Part shown: positions 53,875-63,424 of the stretch, piece after piece
Layout of the letters: every line of letters begins with the position of its first letter
Numbering within the stretch: position 1 is the first letter of the stretch
Assembly (NCBI GenBank): GCA_934754415.1
Contig: CAKVIS010000002.1
Location: 43,280 to 107,279, forward strand
Origin: an uncultured Bulleidia sp.
GTDB lineage: Bacteria > Bacillota_I > Bacilli_A > Erysipelotrichales > Erysipelotrichaceae
Direction: 5' to 3'
DNA length: 64,000 bases
Translations under genes and position numbers: made by a program
Notes under the pieces: generated by a model
Seen by the model: the letters and a program-made list of their open reading frames with translations, nothing else
The model's database searches: none
Told to the model about the DNA's origin: nothing

Positions 53875-53898
53875 CAAAAAAAGCCTTGTTTCCAAGGC
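53875..53898 (-). terminator. Terminator of rpoD
   Basis: Stem GCCTTG / CAAGGC with four-base loop and seven T on the minus strand, just after the rpoD stop. Confidence 0.85.
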
Positions 53899-53904
53899 AA
53901 TTGT

Positions 53905-54900
53905 TTATAGTTTGCTGGATTCAATAAATGGTTCCAGAAATCTTGAACGTGTTGTATGTTTCAGCTTTGTAAGACCCTTCTTTTCAATCTGACGAATACG
54001 TTCACGTGTAACGTTCATTTCCTTACCCACTTCTTCCAGAGTCATAGGTTCAGAGCCATCCAGACCAAATCTCTTGATCAGCACTTCTTTTTCCCTGTCA
54101 GTCAGTGTTTCAAGAAGTGTGAAAATCTGCTCACGTAAAGCATTGGCTTCTGTAAATTGAGAAGGAGTCATTGTATGTTCATCCTTGATTAAATCTCCCA
54201 GATTGGTTTCATTTTCTTCACCGATAGGAGTTTCCAGAGAAACCGTATCACATGCTGCATGTTCAATTTCAGCAATCTTTTCCGGGCTCATACCATCCAT
54301 ACGGTCAGCCAGTTCTTCAAGACTAGGATCTCTTCCAAGTTCCTGTACAAGCTGTCTTCTTGTTTTATTTATTTTATGTAAAGCTTCGTTTACATGTACC
54401 GGAATACGGATATTACGGCTGTTATCTGCAATGGAACGTGTAATTGCCTGACGAATCCACCATGTAGCGTATGTAGATAATTTGAATCCTTTTGTATGAT
54501 CAAATTTACTTACCGCTTTCATTAATCCGATATTACCTTCCTGGATAAGATCCATTAAAGGAATATTAAATCCTGCATATCTTTTGGCAACACTGACAAC
54601 AAGTCTTAAGTTACTTGTAACAAGAAGTTCTTTAGCTTCTTCATCACCATTAAAACTTCTTTCAGCCAGTTCCTGTTCCTTTTCAGGGCTTAATAATGGA
54701 ATGGTACCAATTCTTTTTAAATAGTTACGTACAGAATCTGTAGTGGAAAAGGTCAAATCAATATCATTTCCCTTTTCAAAATCATCAGCAATCTCCTGAT
54801 CTTCTTCAGTCACATCACTAGTATCAAATTCTATATCGTCCATACCGGAATCAAGATCGCCTACGTCTAATTCAATTTCTTCATCTACCTGTTCTGTCAT
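53905..54900 (-). CDS. rpoD: RNA polymerase primary sigma factor
   Basis: 331 residues. An acidic N-terminal stretch (1-55) replaces a full region 1.1. Region 1.2 follows ([16 protein letters not shown]), region 2 has [30 protein letters not shown] and [10 protein letters not shown], and region 4 has [20 protein letters not shown]. It directs core polymerase to housekeeping promoters of the TTGACA/TATAAT kind seen in this window. Start chosen at the ATG behind GAGG. It stands alone, without dnaG beside it, which differs from most Firmicutes. Confidence 0.96.
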   Translation of the reverse strand: MTEQVDEEIELDVGDLDSGMDDIEFDTSDVTEEDQEIADDFEKGNDIDLTFSTTDSVRNYLKRIGTIPLLSPEKEQELAERSFNGDEEAKELLVTSNLRLVVSVAKRYAGFNIPLMDLIQEGNIGLMKAVSKFDHTKGFKLSTYATWWIRQAITRSIADNSRNIRIPVHVNEALHKINKTRRQLVQELGRDPSLEELADRMDGMSPEKIAEIEHAACDTVSLETPIGEENETNLGDLIKDEHTMTPSQFTEANALREQIFTLLETLTDREKEVLIKRFGLDGSEPMTLEEVGKEMNVTRERIRQIEKKGLTKLKHTTRSRFLEPFIESSKL

Positions 54901-55025
54901 TCTAATCCTCACATCTGTTAAAAAATTCAATATACTATACAACTTTTTCAATAAAAAGCACGTGTATTAGTATAACGAAAATATATTTTATGTAAATCCC
55001 CTTTCGACTTTTATTTAAAGGAAAT

Positions 55026-55055
55026 TTGCACGTATTCGCATACATGCGCTATCAT
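55026..55055 (+). promoter_or_regulatory. Predicted leaderless promoter of the gamma carbonic anhydrase gene
   Basis: TTGCAC (55026-55031), 18 bases, TATCAT (55050-55055), then six bases to the ATG at 55062. The same sequence could instead hold a TTG start at 55026 behind AAAGGA. Confidence 0.45.
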
Positions 55056-55061
55056 AAAAAT

Positions 55062-55541
55062 ATGAATACTATCTATTGCGGTGAACATACAGTCATCACC
55101 GGTAATGTTACATGTAAAAACAACTGTTCCCTGTGGCATAACTCTGTTGTAAGAGCTGATACAGCAAAGGTTACACTGGGAGAAAACGTCAATATTCAGG
55201 ATCTTGTGATGATTCACGCCGGAGACGGATGTGAAGTCACCATAGAAGATAATGTCACTGTAGGTCACTCCTGTATTCTTCATGGATGTACTGTCAAGGA
55301 TACAACGATTATAGGTATGGGGTCCATCCTCATGAATAACAGTGTTATCGGTTCTCATTGTATTGTAGGTGCCGGTTCTTTGATTACACAGGGAAAGGTA
55401 TTTCCAGATAACTGTCTGATTATGGGAAGACCCGCAAAAGTCGTACGTCCTTTGACAGAAGATGAAATGCAACACTGCAGAGAAAATGCAGAAGCATATG
55501 TACGTAATGCAAAACAGTCTCTTAAACCCAGAGCACTTTAA
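55062..55541 (+). CDS. Gamma-class carbonic anhydrase family protein
   Basis: 159 residues forming a left-handed beta-helix of hexapeptide repeats. The metal His triad is seen in DLVMIHAGDG, VGHSCILHGC (three His) and the HNSVVRADTAKV segment supplies the Arg and Asp of the family. Members bind zinc or iron; many are active anhydrases, others acetyltransferase-like. The start was put at 55062 by the -10 distance and the family start; in-frame ATG 55044 or TTG 55026 cannot be excluded. Confidence 0.85.
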   Translation: MNTIYCGEHTVITGNVTCKNNCSLWHNSVVRADTAKVTLGENVNIQDLVMIHAGDGCEVTIEDNVTVGHSCILHGCTVKDTTIIGMGSILMNNSVIGSHCIVGAGSLITQGKVFPDNCLIMGRPAKVVRPLTEDEMQHCRENAEAYVRNAKQSLKPRAL

Positions 55542-55624
55542 AAGACATATTGTAAAGTACTGGTAAAATCTATGTATATAGTCGCCACTGATGTGACGCC
55601 TTTTTGGCAGGAGGTGTATATGCA

Positions 55625-56983
55625 ATGAAGAAATCAGGATTAATGACAGAAGGAAGTATACCCGAAAAAATACTTCTTTTTTCTATCCCTTTATTATTAG
55701 GTAATTTTTTCCAGCTGATGTACAACACCATCGACTCTGTAGTTGTCGGTAATTTTATCGGTTCCACTGCTTTGGCAGCAGTCGGTGCAAGTACCCCTAT
55801 CATCAATTTTATGATTGCGTTCTTTCAGGGCCTTGCGACTGGTGCAGGTGTGATTGTGTCCCGTTACTATGGAGCACGTAATAAAGATAAAGTAGAAAAA
55901 TCGGTACATACTTTCATTGTATTCTCTTTCCTGTTTGGTGGCTTTTTAACCATTACAGGATACCTGCTTGCACCTTATGTACTGGAATGGATGAATACAC
56001 CTGCAGATACTTTTGCACAGGCTGAGGCATATCTGCAGATCTACTTTCTCGGAAATATCTTTGTAACTTTATATAACGCAGGAACAGGTATCCTGCAGTC
56101 TGTAGGAGATGCAAGAACGCCTCTTATCATTCTGATTATCTCTTCTATTATCAACATCTTCCTTGATATCTTCTTCGTTCATACACTGCAGATGCAGGTA
56201 CAGGGAGCGGCTTTAGCCACCATCTTATGCCAGTGCATTTCCATGGTTGCAGTATTAGGTATTCTGCTGAGAAGAAAAACAGAGTATCAGTTGAAACCAT
56301 CCAGGCTGAAAATACACCTGGAAACTTTACTTGAAATCATTCGTATAGGTGTACCTGCAGGATTACAGGGCATGGTAGTTTCCGTTTCCAATGTCATCGT
56401 CATGACCTACATCAACGGATTTGGTTCCGCCTCTGTGGCAGGATTCTCCAGTGCCAACAAATTTGACAACTTCCTTGGTCTTCCAGTTAACAGTTTCGCT
56501 CTGGCTATCACCACTTTTATTTCACAGAATCTTGGTGCAAAAAAATATGACAGGGTGAAACAAGGTGTACGTACTACCTTATGTATGAGTATAGGTACTG
56601 TAACTGCTCTTGGAGTATTCATTTTCCTGTTTTCAGATACGTGTATAGGCTTTTTCTCCAGTGATCCTGAAGTGATTGCCGCCGGTTCCAGATGTATCCG
56701 CATTATGTGCCCGTTCTACTTTGCATTGTGTTTCCATCAGGTATATTCAGGAGTTTTACGTGCCAGCGGAAGAAGTTCTGTACCAATGATCACTTCCATT
56801 TTGGCCTTTGTCGTTATCCGACAGATTTTTTTAGCCGTGACCTTAAAGGTATTTCATGATATAACTGTTATAGGTTTAGGATACAGTCTGACCTGGTGTC
56901 TGGCAGCAGGGTTTACTGCATTCTATTACTTTAAGAGTAACTGGTTGCAGTCAGAAATAAAAAAAGGAGAAAATGTATGTTAG
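55625..56983 (+). CDS. MATE-family multidrug/Na+ efflux transporter
   Basis: 452 residues, twelve membrane helices in two MatE halves. LLLGNFFQLMYNTIDSVVVGNFIG (split; helix 1-2) and GLATGAGVIVSRYYGA (about 73-88) are typical. It exports cationic compounds by Na+ or H+ antiport; substrate unknown. AGGAGG is ten bases before the chosen ATG; a three-codon ORF ATG-CAA-TGA lies between them. Its last seven bases overlap the next gene. Confidence 0.92.
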   Translation: MKKSGLMTEGSIPEKILLFSIPLLLGNFFQLMYNTIDSVVVGNFIGSTALAAVGASTPIINFMIAFFQGLATGAGVIVSRYYGARNKDKVEKSVHTFIVFSFLFGGFLTITGYLLAPYVLEWMNTPADTFAQAEAYLQIYFLGNIFVTLYNAGTGILQSVGDARTPLIILIISSIINIFLDIFFVHTLQMQVQGAALATILCQCISMVAVLGILLRRKTEYQLKPSRLKIHLETLLEIIRIGVPAGLQGMVVSVSNVIVMTYINGFGSASVAGFSSANKFDNFLGLPVNSFALAITTFISQNLGAKKYDRVKQGVRTTLCMSIGTVTALGVFIFLFSDTCIGFFSSDPEVIAAGSRCIRIMCPFYFALCFHQVYSGVLRASGRSSVPMITSILAFVVIRQIFLAVTLKVFHDITVIGLGYSLTWCLAAGFTAFYYFKSNWLQSEIKKGENVC

Positions 56984-58326
56984 AAAATATTGCAAGTTTA
57001 AACATTCCGTTACCTGAAGATGTCCAGAAAGCAAAGGATTTTGGCGATTTTGACAAAGCCAACAGATTAATTGATCTGTACCTGAACGATGCATTTACTG
57101 CAGAATGCATGAAGCAGCGTCTCATCACAGAAAAAGAAGTCTTAAGAAGACTGCCTTTAGCTTATCCTTATGATGAAGAAAGTGCCCTAAAGCTCATCCA
57201 GGAAGAAATTCCAGATTTCACCATGGAAGAGTTACATCATTATGAGGATATTAAAGGTGCAGACTGGATTTATATCAACGGTCAGGTACATTTACAGGAC
57301 AGATTTTTTGCCTCTTTACAGAAAGTGTATCCTGAAGTAGAAGCTCGTTGTCATACACATTCCGAGAAGAATACCCTTCTTCTGGATAACATGAAAGAAA
57401 TGAAGGAAAAAGGACAGGCTTCCTACCATATGACTGTAAAAGCAGGCATTAAAATTGCAGATAAAGCATTTGTTCCAGGAAAGAAAGTACTTGTACATTT
57501 ACCTATCCCTGCAGAATGTGCTTCCATCTCCAATGTAGAAATTCTCGATCACACAGATCTTCCTTGTCATATCGCAGATAAAAACAGTCTCAGCAGAACT
57601 ATCTCTTTCGAAACAGTTCTGGAGGAAAACAGAGATTTCTTCGTCAAATATTCCTATGACTGTACCGCAAAGTATACAGCTCTTGATTATAACGCTCCAT
57701 CTTCAATAGATTCTAATGAAACTGTTGAAGAAATGGCTCCGCAGATTGTCTTTACACCATACATCAAGAAACTATGTGCAGAACTGTCTGAAGGTATTGA
57801 AGATCCTTTACACAAAGCTCGTGCTTTCTATAAATACTGCACAGAAAATGTTACATATGCCTTCATGAGAGAATACATGACTCTTGGTAATATCTGTGAA
57901 TATGCAGCAGCACAGAGAATTGGTGACTGCGGTGTCAAAGCACTGCTCTTTATCACATTATGCCGTTGTGCAGGTATTCCTGCTCACTGGCAGAGTGGTC
58001 TGTATGTCACTCCTGATTTCATCGGCAACCATGACTGGTCAATGTTCAAGATTGAGCCTTATGGATGGTTATATGCTGACCCTTCCTTCGGAGGATCCGC
58101 TTTCCGCAATAAAGATTTTGAAAGACAGGAATTCTACTTTGGAAACCTTGATCCATTCCGTATGGTAGCTAACAATGAACTTCAGCAGGAATTTGATCCA
58201 CCTAAGAAGCAGTGGAGAAGAGATCCTTATGATAATCAGTCCGGAGAAATTGAATATGAAGATCACGGACTAATCCATGATGAAGTCGAAACAGAAATGG
58301 TTATTCTGAGTGCAGAAAAAATTTAA
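56977..58326 (+). CDS. Transglutaminase-like domain protein
   Basis: 449 residues. The papain-like core has Cys in RIGDCGVKALLFITL (about 313-327), His in GNHDWSMFKI (about 352) and Asp in LYADPSFGG (about 367). An N-terminal helical region (about 1-110) and a beta domain (about 145-235) precede it. No signal peptide is seen, so it may be a cytoplasmic peptidase or amidase rather than a crosslinker. It overlaps the MATE gene by seven bases. Confidence 0.87.
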   Translation: MLENIASLNIPLPEDVQKAKDFGDFDKANRLIDLYLNDAFTAECMKQRLITEKEVLRRLPLAYPYDEESALKLIQEEIPDFTMEELHHYEDIKGADWIYINGQVHLQDRFFASLQKVYPEVEARCHTHSEKNTLLLDNMKEMKEKGQASYHMTVKAGIKIADKAFVPGKKVLVHLPIPAECASISNVEILDHTDLPCHIADKNSLSRTISFETVLEENRDFFVKYSYDCTAKYTALDYNAPSSIDSNETVEEMAPQIVFTPYIKKLCAELSEGIEDPLHKARAFYKYCTENVTYAFMREYMTLGNICEYAAAQRIGDCGVKALLFITLCRCAGIPAHWQSGLYVTPDFIGNHDWSMFKIEPYGWLYADPSFGGSAFRNKDFERQEFYFGNLDPFRMVANNELQQEFDPPKKQWRRDPYDNQSGEIEYEDHGLIHDEVETEMVILSAEKI

Positions 58327-58336
58327 ATTTCACACA

Positions 58337-58379
58337 AAAAAAGTGAGCCGAAGTATCAATGATACACGGTTCACTTTTC
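58337..58379. terminator. Bidirectional terminator between transglutaminase-like and DAC-like genes
   Basis: Long stem AAAAGTGAGCCG / CGGTTCACTTTT (one G-T pair) extended by an inner GTATC / GATAC hairpin. T-rich on both strands. Confidence 0.9.
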
Positions 58380-59729
58380 TTATTGTCTTGTCAGATTGAT
58401 ACGATATACCTTATCGTCCTTGATAGCATCTACCGTACCATCTTCAGAAATTACAATAGCGGTAAATTTTTCATTCATCTGACTTCTTCTTAAAATATAG
58501 TTATGTGCGGAATTATATCTTGAACCTCTTGCAAGAGAACCCTTTGCCACAAAGTCTCCATCCAGAATTGCCCCTATACAGCTGCACATACAGTCTGTAT
58601 CAATAAAGACTGCTCCGTCTATGGAAGTAATGGACTGTATCAGCTCTTTTTCCACAGAAAGATTAATTGCACTGATGGCAATGCCATATTTGGCACCGGT
58701 GATTCTCTGTGTTTCCTTCTGTACGGCTTCACTGTCGCCAAGTACAATAATGGTTCCATGAACCTGTTTACTTGCTTCGGTGATGACAGAAGCAAGCCCC
58801 TCTATCTGTGCATCCTCCAGATCATCACTGACAGTAGACAGGAAATTCTTTAAATTGACATCTGCTGTATGCGGCACAAAGATATGATAATGTCCGTTGT
58901 TATAAGAAATTGTCTTTTGCCCATCATAGGTAATTGTCCATGCAAGATGTCCGCCAATACGTATCTCACATTCATTCTGCAACAGTTCCTCTGCTGTAAG
59001 ACCACGGATCTTTCCTGTTTCACCAATAACTAATGCCAGTTTGTCATCACTTAATTCCAGAAGTTTTCTGATTTGCCTCAGGTTATCAATGGTAAAATCC
59101 ACACTATCCACAAAGGCAACTTTCAAACCGCCTTTTCTGGTACGCCTTACACCTCTTCCATCTGTTCTCGAAGCATAAATTCTTGCATTGGTGTAATTAC
59201 TCTCATAAGTAGTAGCTGAAAGATTCTGAATAAAATTAATATCTATAGAATAGAATCCGTAGAAAAACTCTGTAATACCGGTAGAGATAATCAATTCACT
59301 CATCATATTGATACGTGTCTTTTTAAATCCCTGTGTTATCAGCATACTTAGTACTTCTCTGATAAAAGAATGTGTGATAAAGGTAAAAGGAGAAATACCT
59401 GTTTCCCTGAAATCAAATACCATGAACGCACCTTCTTTATACCACGTATAGGCACTTTCAAAGTTTTCTATCTCTGACACATCATGAATAACATTGTGTG
59501 TAACTGTATTAGATCTTCTTGTTAAAGTACAGATAGGATATCCTTTCTGTTCTCCCTGTTCTATTGTTTCTGTATCTTCCGAAAAGTGAATACGAAAATC
59601 AGGTATATCTGCAGGATCATCATACAGATGTTTCATCAAAGAAGTGTATTGATCACGGATTTTAAAAAACAGATCTTCTTTTGTATAGGAAGGATCATCA
59701 ATATATTTGTCCCAGTAATTCTTTTCCAT
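58380..59729 (-). CDS. DisA_N/DAC-domain protein, atypical diadenylate cyclase candidate
   Basis: 449 residues. The C-terminal ~150 residues match a diadenylate cyclase (DAC) domain: DGA motif at 371-373 (SIDGAVFIDTD), IGAILDG, then the second motif as GSRYNSA (402-408) where DisA/CdaA have T-R-H-R, and VISEDGTV. The DGA is kept and R-H-R becomes R-Y-N. An N-terminal ~290 residues are not recognised. c-di-AMP synthesis is possible but unproven. Start chosen at the ATG six bases beyond a -10 box; an earlier in-frame ATG lies in a terminator loop. Confidence 0.72.
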   Translation of the reverse strand: MEKNYWDKYIDDPSYTKEDLFFKIRDQYTSLMKHLYDDPADIPDFRIHFSEDTETIEQGEQKGYPICTLTRRSNTVTHNVIHDVSEIENFESAYTWYKEGAFMVFDFRETGISPFTFITHSFIREVLSMLITQGFKKTRINMMSELIISTGITEFFYGFYSIDINFIQNLSATTYESNYTNARIYASRTDGRGVRRTRKGGLKVAFVDSVDFTIDNLRQIRKLLELSDDKLALVIGETGKIRGLTAEELLQNECEIRIGGHLAWTITYDGQKTISYNNGHYHIFVPHTADVNLKNFLSTVSDDLEDAQIEGLASVITEASKQVHGTIIVLGDSEAVQKETQRITGAKYGIAISAINLSVEKELIQSITSIDGAVFIDTDCMCSCIGAILDGDFVAKGSLARGSRYNSAHNYILRRSQMNEKFTAIVISEDGTVDAIKDDKVYRINLTRQ

Positions 59730-59735
59730 GAAATT

Positions 59736-59741
59736 AGTATA
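59736..59741 (-). promoter_or_regulatory. Predicted leaderless -10 box of the DAC-like gene
   Basis: TATACT on the minus strand lies six bases before the ATG and directly behind the ABC exporter terminator. No convincing -35 is seen and no Shine-Dalgarno exists. Confidence 0.5.
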
Positions 59742-59746
59742 CACCA

Positions 59747-59775
59747 AAAAGAAAGGAGCCATGCCCCTTTCTTTT
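59747..59775 (-). terminator. Terminator of the MarR-ABC exporter operon
   Basis: Thirteen-base stem AAAAGAAAGGGGC / GCTCCTTTCTTTT with one mismatch and three-base loop, then T-rich sequence on the minus strand. It overlaps the exporter stop codon. Confidence 0.8.
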
Positions 59776-61663
59776 ATTCTCCAATTTTATTTCCTGTATA
59801 CAGCTGATAATATCTGCCTTTCTTTGCAATCAGCTCTTCATGATTACCACGTTCAATAATTCTTCCGTTTTCCAATACCATGATACAGTCGGAATTCTGT
59901 ACGGTAGATAATCTGTGTGCAATGACAAAGGTAGTTCTGCCTTTCATTAATGCATCCATACCTTTTTGTACCAGAGATTCGGTTCTTGTATCAATAGAAG
60001 AAGTAGCTTCATCAAGAATCATTACAGGAGCATCAGCAACTGCAGCTCTTGCAATGGACAATAACTGTCTTTCACCCTGAGATAATGTACCACCATCTCC
60101 TTTAATACGTGTCTGATAGCCATCCGGCAGTCTGCGTATAAAGCCATCGGCATTGGCAAGTTTACTTGCTGCAATACACTCCTCATCCGTCGCATCCAGT
60201 CTTCCATAACGGATATTATCCATAATGGTTCCTGTAAACAGGTTGGTATCCTGTAAAACAATACCAAGAGACTTTCTTAAAGAAGATTTCCTGATTTTAT
60301 TAATGTTAATATCATCGTATCGGATTTTACCATCCGCAATATCATAGAAACGGTTGATCAGATTGGTAATTGTTGTTTTACCTGCACCTGTAGATCCTAC
60401 AAAGGCAATCTTCTGCCCTGGCATACCAAACAGTGTGACATTATGCAGAACTGTCTTTTTACCATCGTAGGAGAAGTCCACATCATCCATGGTAATTTTA
60501 CCTTCCAGTTTACGATAGGTAATCGTACCATCAGCCTTATGCGGATGTTTCCAGGCCCATACACCTGTTCTTTCTTCTGTTTCATGCAATGTACCATCTT
60601 CATCTTCCACAGCATTAACAAGTGTGACATAGCCATCATCCACTTCAGATGGTTCATCAAGAAGATCAAAGATTCTTTCAGCACCTGCCATAGCCGCAGC
60701 CACGGCATTCACCTGCTGAGAAATCTGCGTCACAGGCATTGTAAAATTCTTATTCAGTGTCAAAAAAGATACCAGTGTACCTAAGGTCAGAGATACAATG
60801 CCTCCCAAAGAAAGTCCTGCACCAACAACTGCAATCAGCACATAAGAAATATTTCCAAGATTTCCCATGACAGGCATCATAATATTTGCAAAGGTATTGG
60901 CATTTTTAGCACTGACTCTTAAAGACTCATTATTTTTTTCAAAGCCTTCCACAGATTCTTTTTCATGGCAGAATACTTTTACAACTTTCACACCCTGAAT
61001 CATTTCTTCCACGTAGCCGTTGAGTTTACCCAGTTCTTTCTGCTGTTCCATAAAGTATTTGGAGGATTTACCACCAATCTTCATCACACAGACCATCATG
61101 AATCCAATCATCATTAAAGATACCAGCGTCAGAGGAATCGATAACAGAACCATAGATACAAAAGAAGAAACGATAGTAATAGAAGAGGAAATCACATTTG
61201 GAATCGTCTGGGAAATTACCTGTCTCATGGTATCTACATCGTTTGTGTATACAGACATGATATCTCCATGTGCATGTGTATCAAAGTAGCGAATAGGTAA
61301 CGACTGCATGTGAGAATAAATATCTTCACGCAATTTTTCCATTGTTCCCTGAGAAACAGTAACCATGACTCTGTTGTATGTAAAGCTGGCAATCACTCCT
61401 ACGGCAAGGATAGAAATCAGTTTTAAGATAGCCTGCGCTAAAGGGCCAAAGTCATGAGAACCACTTTGCAGCATCGGAAGTATGTAGCTGTCAATTAATG
61501 TTTTCTGGAATAATGTACCCTGCAATGTGCAGAATACCGAAATAAAGATACAGGCTACCACAAGAATCATCTGTGGAGTGTAGTCCTGGATCATGTATTT
61601 GATAACACGGGTAAATGTACCCTTCTTTACCTTTTTAACAGGTCTCATCTGCATTCTTGGCAT
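59774..61663 (-). CDS. ABC exporter half-transporter with intact catalytic site
   Basis: 629 residues: six membrane helices (about 30-330) then an ATPase domain with Walker A GSTGAGKTT (about 433), signature LSQGERQ and Walker B LDEAT with the catalytic Glu. A ~60-residue acidic linker (about 350-405, EDEDGTLHETEERTG) separates the domains. It pairs with the preceding half-transporter to form a heterodimeric multidrug or lipid exporter of the LmrCD/BmrCD kind. It follows its partner by 12 bases. Confidence 0.92.
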   Translation of the reverse strand: MPRMQMRPVKKVKKGTFTRVIKYMIQDYTPQMILVVACIFISVFCTLQGTLFQKTLIDSYILPMLQSGSHDFGPLAQAILKLISILAVGVIASFTYNRVMVTVSQGTMEKLREDIYSHMQSLPIRYFDTHAHGDIMSVYTNDVDTMRQVISQTIPNVISSSITIVSSFVSMVLLSIPLTLVSLMMIGFMMVCVMKIGGKSSKYFMEQQKELGKLNGYVEEMIQGVKVVKVFCHEKESVEGFEKNNESLRVSAKNANTFANIMMPVMGNLGNISYVLIAVVGAGLSLGGIVSLTLGTLVSFLTLNKNFTMPVTQISQQVNAVAAAMAGAERIFDLLDEPSEVDDGYVTLVNAVEDEDGTLHETEERTGVWAWKHPHKADGTITYRKLEGKITMDDVDFSYDGKKTVLHNVTLFGMPGQKIAFVGSTGAGKTTITNLINRFYDIADGKIRYDDININKIRKSSLRKSLGIVLQDTNLFTGTIMDNIRYGRLDATDEECIAASKLANADGFIRRLPDGYQTRIKGDGGTLSQGERQLLSIARAAVADAPVMILDEATSSIDTRTESLVQKGMDALMKGRTTFVIAHRLSTVQNSDCIMVLENGRIIERGNHEELIAKKGRYYQLYTGNKIGE

Positions 61664-61675
61664 CTATTTCACCTC

Positions 61676-63424
61676 CTAATCCATTTCTGACTTATCAAAG
61701 TCGCCACCGACTTTATTCTGAGCTTCTTCAATTTCTTTATAAATTGCATTTGTCTTTAACAGATTTTCATGTGTATCAAAGCCGGAAATCTTACCATCAT
61801 CAATGACCAGGATTCTGTCCGCATTCTTCACTGAAGAAATTCTCTGAGAAATAATAATTTTGGTTGTATCCGGTATTTCAGTCTGAAAAGCTCCCTGGAT
61901 TTTAGCGTCAGTAGCTGTATCCACCGCACTGGTAGAGTCGTCCAGAATCAGCACTTTTGGAGATTTCAATAAAGCTCTTGCAATACATAAACGCTGTTTC
62001 TGCCCACCGGAGAAGTTATTACCTCCCTGTTCCACACGTGCCTGAAGTCCATCAGGATTTTTCTTTAAGAATTCATCTGCACAGGCAAGTTCACATGCTT
62101 TCCAGCATTCTTCCTCACTTGCAGTTTCATTCCCCCATCTCAGGTTATCTAACACTGTACCTGAGAACAGTACGTTTTTCTGTAATACCACAGATACTTC
62201 ATTTCTTAAAGAATCGATATCATATTCTCTGACATCTTTTCCACCGACTTTCACCGTACCCTGTGTTGTATCATATAAACGTGAAATCAACGATACAAAA
62301 GTACTCTTACCGGAACCTGTACCACCGATAATACCAATGGTTTCTCCGGAATGAATATGCAAATCTATATCATCCAGCACATTCTCACCTGTTCCTGAAG
62401 CATAGGAGAAATTTACATGTTCAAAGTCAATGGAACCATCCTGTACTGCATATACAGGATTTTCAGGATTCTGAATATCTGGCACTGCATTTAATACTTC
62501 GGAAATTCTTCTGATGGACGCAACAGACATGGTAATCATTACAATAACCATACTCAGCATCATCAAAGACATCAGTATACTCATAATATAGGAAAACATG
62601 GAAGTCAGCTGTCCGGTTGTCAAAGTCCCTCCGACAATCTGATGAGCACCAAACCAGCTGAGGGATACGATACATCCGTATACCGCAAGATTCATAATTG
62701 GTCCGACACATGCCATCATACCTTCTGCTTTTTCAAATAATTTTCTTAAATTATGTGCAGCAACAGAAAATTTCTTCTTTTCATATTCTTCACGCACATA
62801 CGCTTTTACAACTCTTACACCCGTGACATTTTCCTGCACTTCTGCATTGAGATCATCGTATTTATTAAATGTTTCCGTAAATACTTTATTCACACGTGGA
62901 AGAAGAAGACCAATCATAATTCCAAGGAATACAATCGCCACAAAAAATACCGTGGACAGTGATCTGGAAATTGTCAGACACATCACAATGGACATTGTCA
63001 GCATCAATGGTGGTCTTACTGCAATACGAATCAGCATCATAAAGGCATTCTGCACGTTTGTGACATCCGTTGTCAGTCTTGTCACAAGACCTGCAGTAGA
63101 AAACGTATCAATATTGGAAAAAGAGAATGTCTGAATTTTCTTATACATCTTATCTCTGACATTTGCCGCAAATCCTGTAGAAGCTTCAGCTGAGTACTTT
63201 CCGCTCATCACTCCGCAAAACAAAGAAAAGAAAGCCAGCACAAGCATGATGAGGCCATATTTCCATACAGCGCTCATATTCCCGGCATTGATGCCTTTAT
63301 CAATTAGTGAAGCTGTAGTAAATGGAATCATAACTTCCATCAACACTTCAAGAGCAGTAAATACCGGTGTCAGTAAAGCTGCTTTTTTATATTGTCCGAC
63401 ACAATCTTTTAAACTTTTGAACAT
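61676..63424 (-). CDS. ABC exporter half-transporter with degenerate catalytic site
   Basis: 582 residues: six membrane helices (about 15-310), ATPase domain with Walker A GGTGSGKST (about 369), signature FSGGQKQ and Walker B VLILDDSTSAVD, where Asp replaces the catalytic Glu. Such asymmetry marks heterodimeric exporters in which one site is nearly inactive. It partners the next gene. Its start overlaps the MarR gene by 16 bases. Substrate unknown; drug export under MarR control is the usual theme. Confidence 0.92.
   Translation of the reverse strand: MFKSLKDCVGQYKKAALLTPVFTALEVLMEVMIPFTTASLIDKGINAGNMSAVWKYGLIMLVLAFFSLFCGVMSGKYSAEASTGFAANVRDKMYKKIQTFSFSNIDTFSTAGLVTRLTTDVTNVQNAFMMLIRIAVRPPLMLTMSIVMCLTISRSLSTVFFVAIVFLGIMIGLLLPRVNKVFTETFNKYDDLNAEVQENVTGVRVVKAYVREEYEKKKFSVAAHNLRKLFEKAEGMMACVGPIMNLAVYGCIVSLSWFGAHQIVGGTLTTGQLTSMFSYIMSILMSLMMLSMVIVMITMSVASIRRISEVLNAVPDIQNPENPVYAVQDGSIDFEHVNFSYASGTGENVLDDIDLHIHSGETIGIIGGTGSGKSTFVSLISRLYDTTQGTVKVGGKDVREYDIDSLRNEVSVVLQKNVLFSGTVLDNLRWGNETASEEECWKACELACADEFLKKNPDGLQARVEQGGNNFSGGQKQRLCIARALLKSPKVLILDDSTSAVDTATDAKIQGAFQTEIPDTTKIIISQRISSVKNADRILVIDDGKISGFDTHENLLKTNAIYKEIEEAQNKVGGDFDKSEMD

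Noticed and set aside
59760..59765. Earlier start of the DAC-like protein with AAAGGGG as ribosome-binding site
   Set aside because: That ATG lies in the loop of the ABC exporter terminator; a -10 box lies between it and the chosen start.
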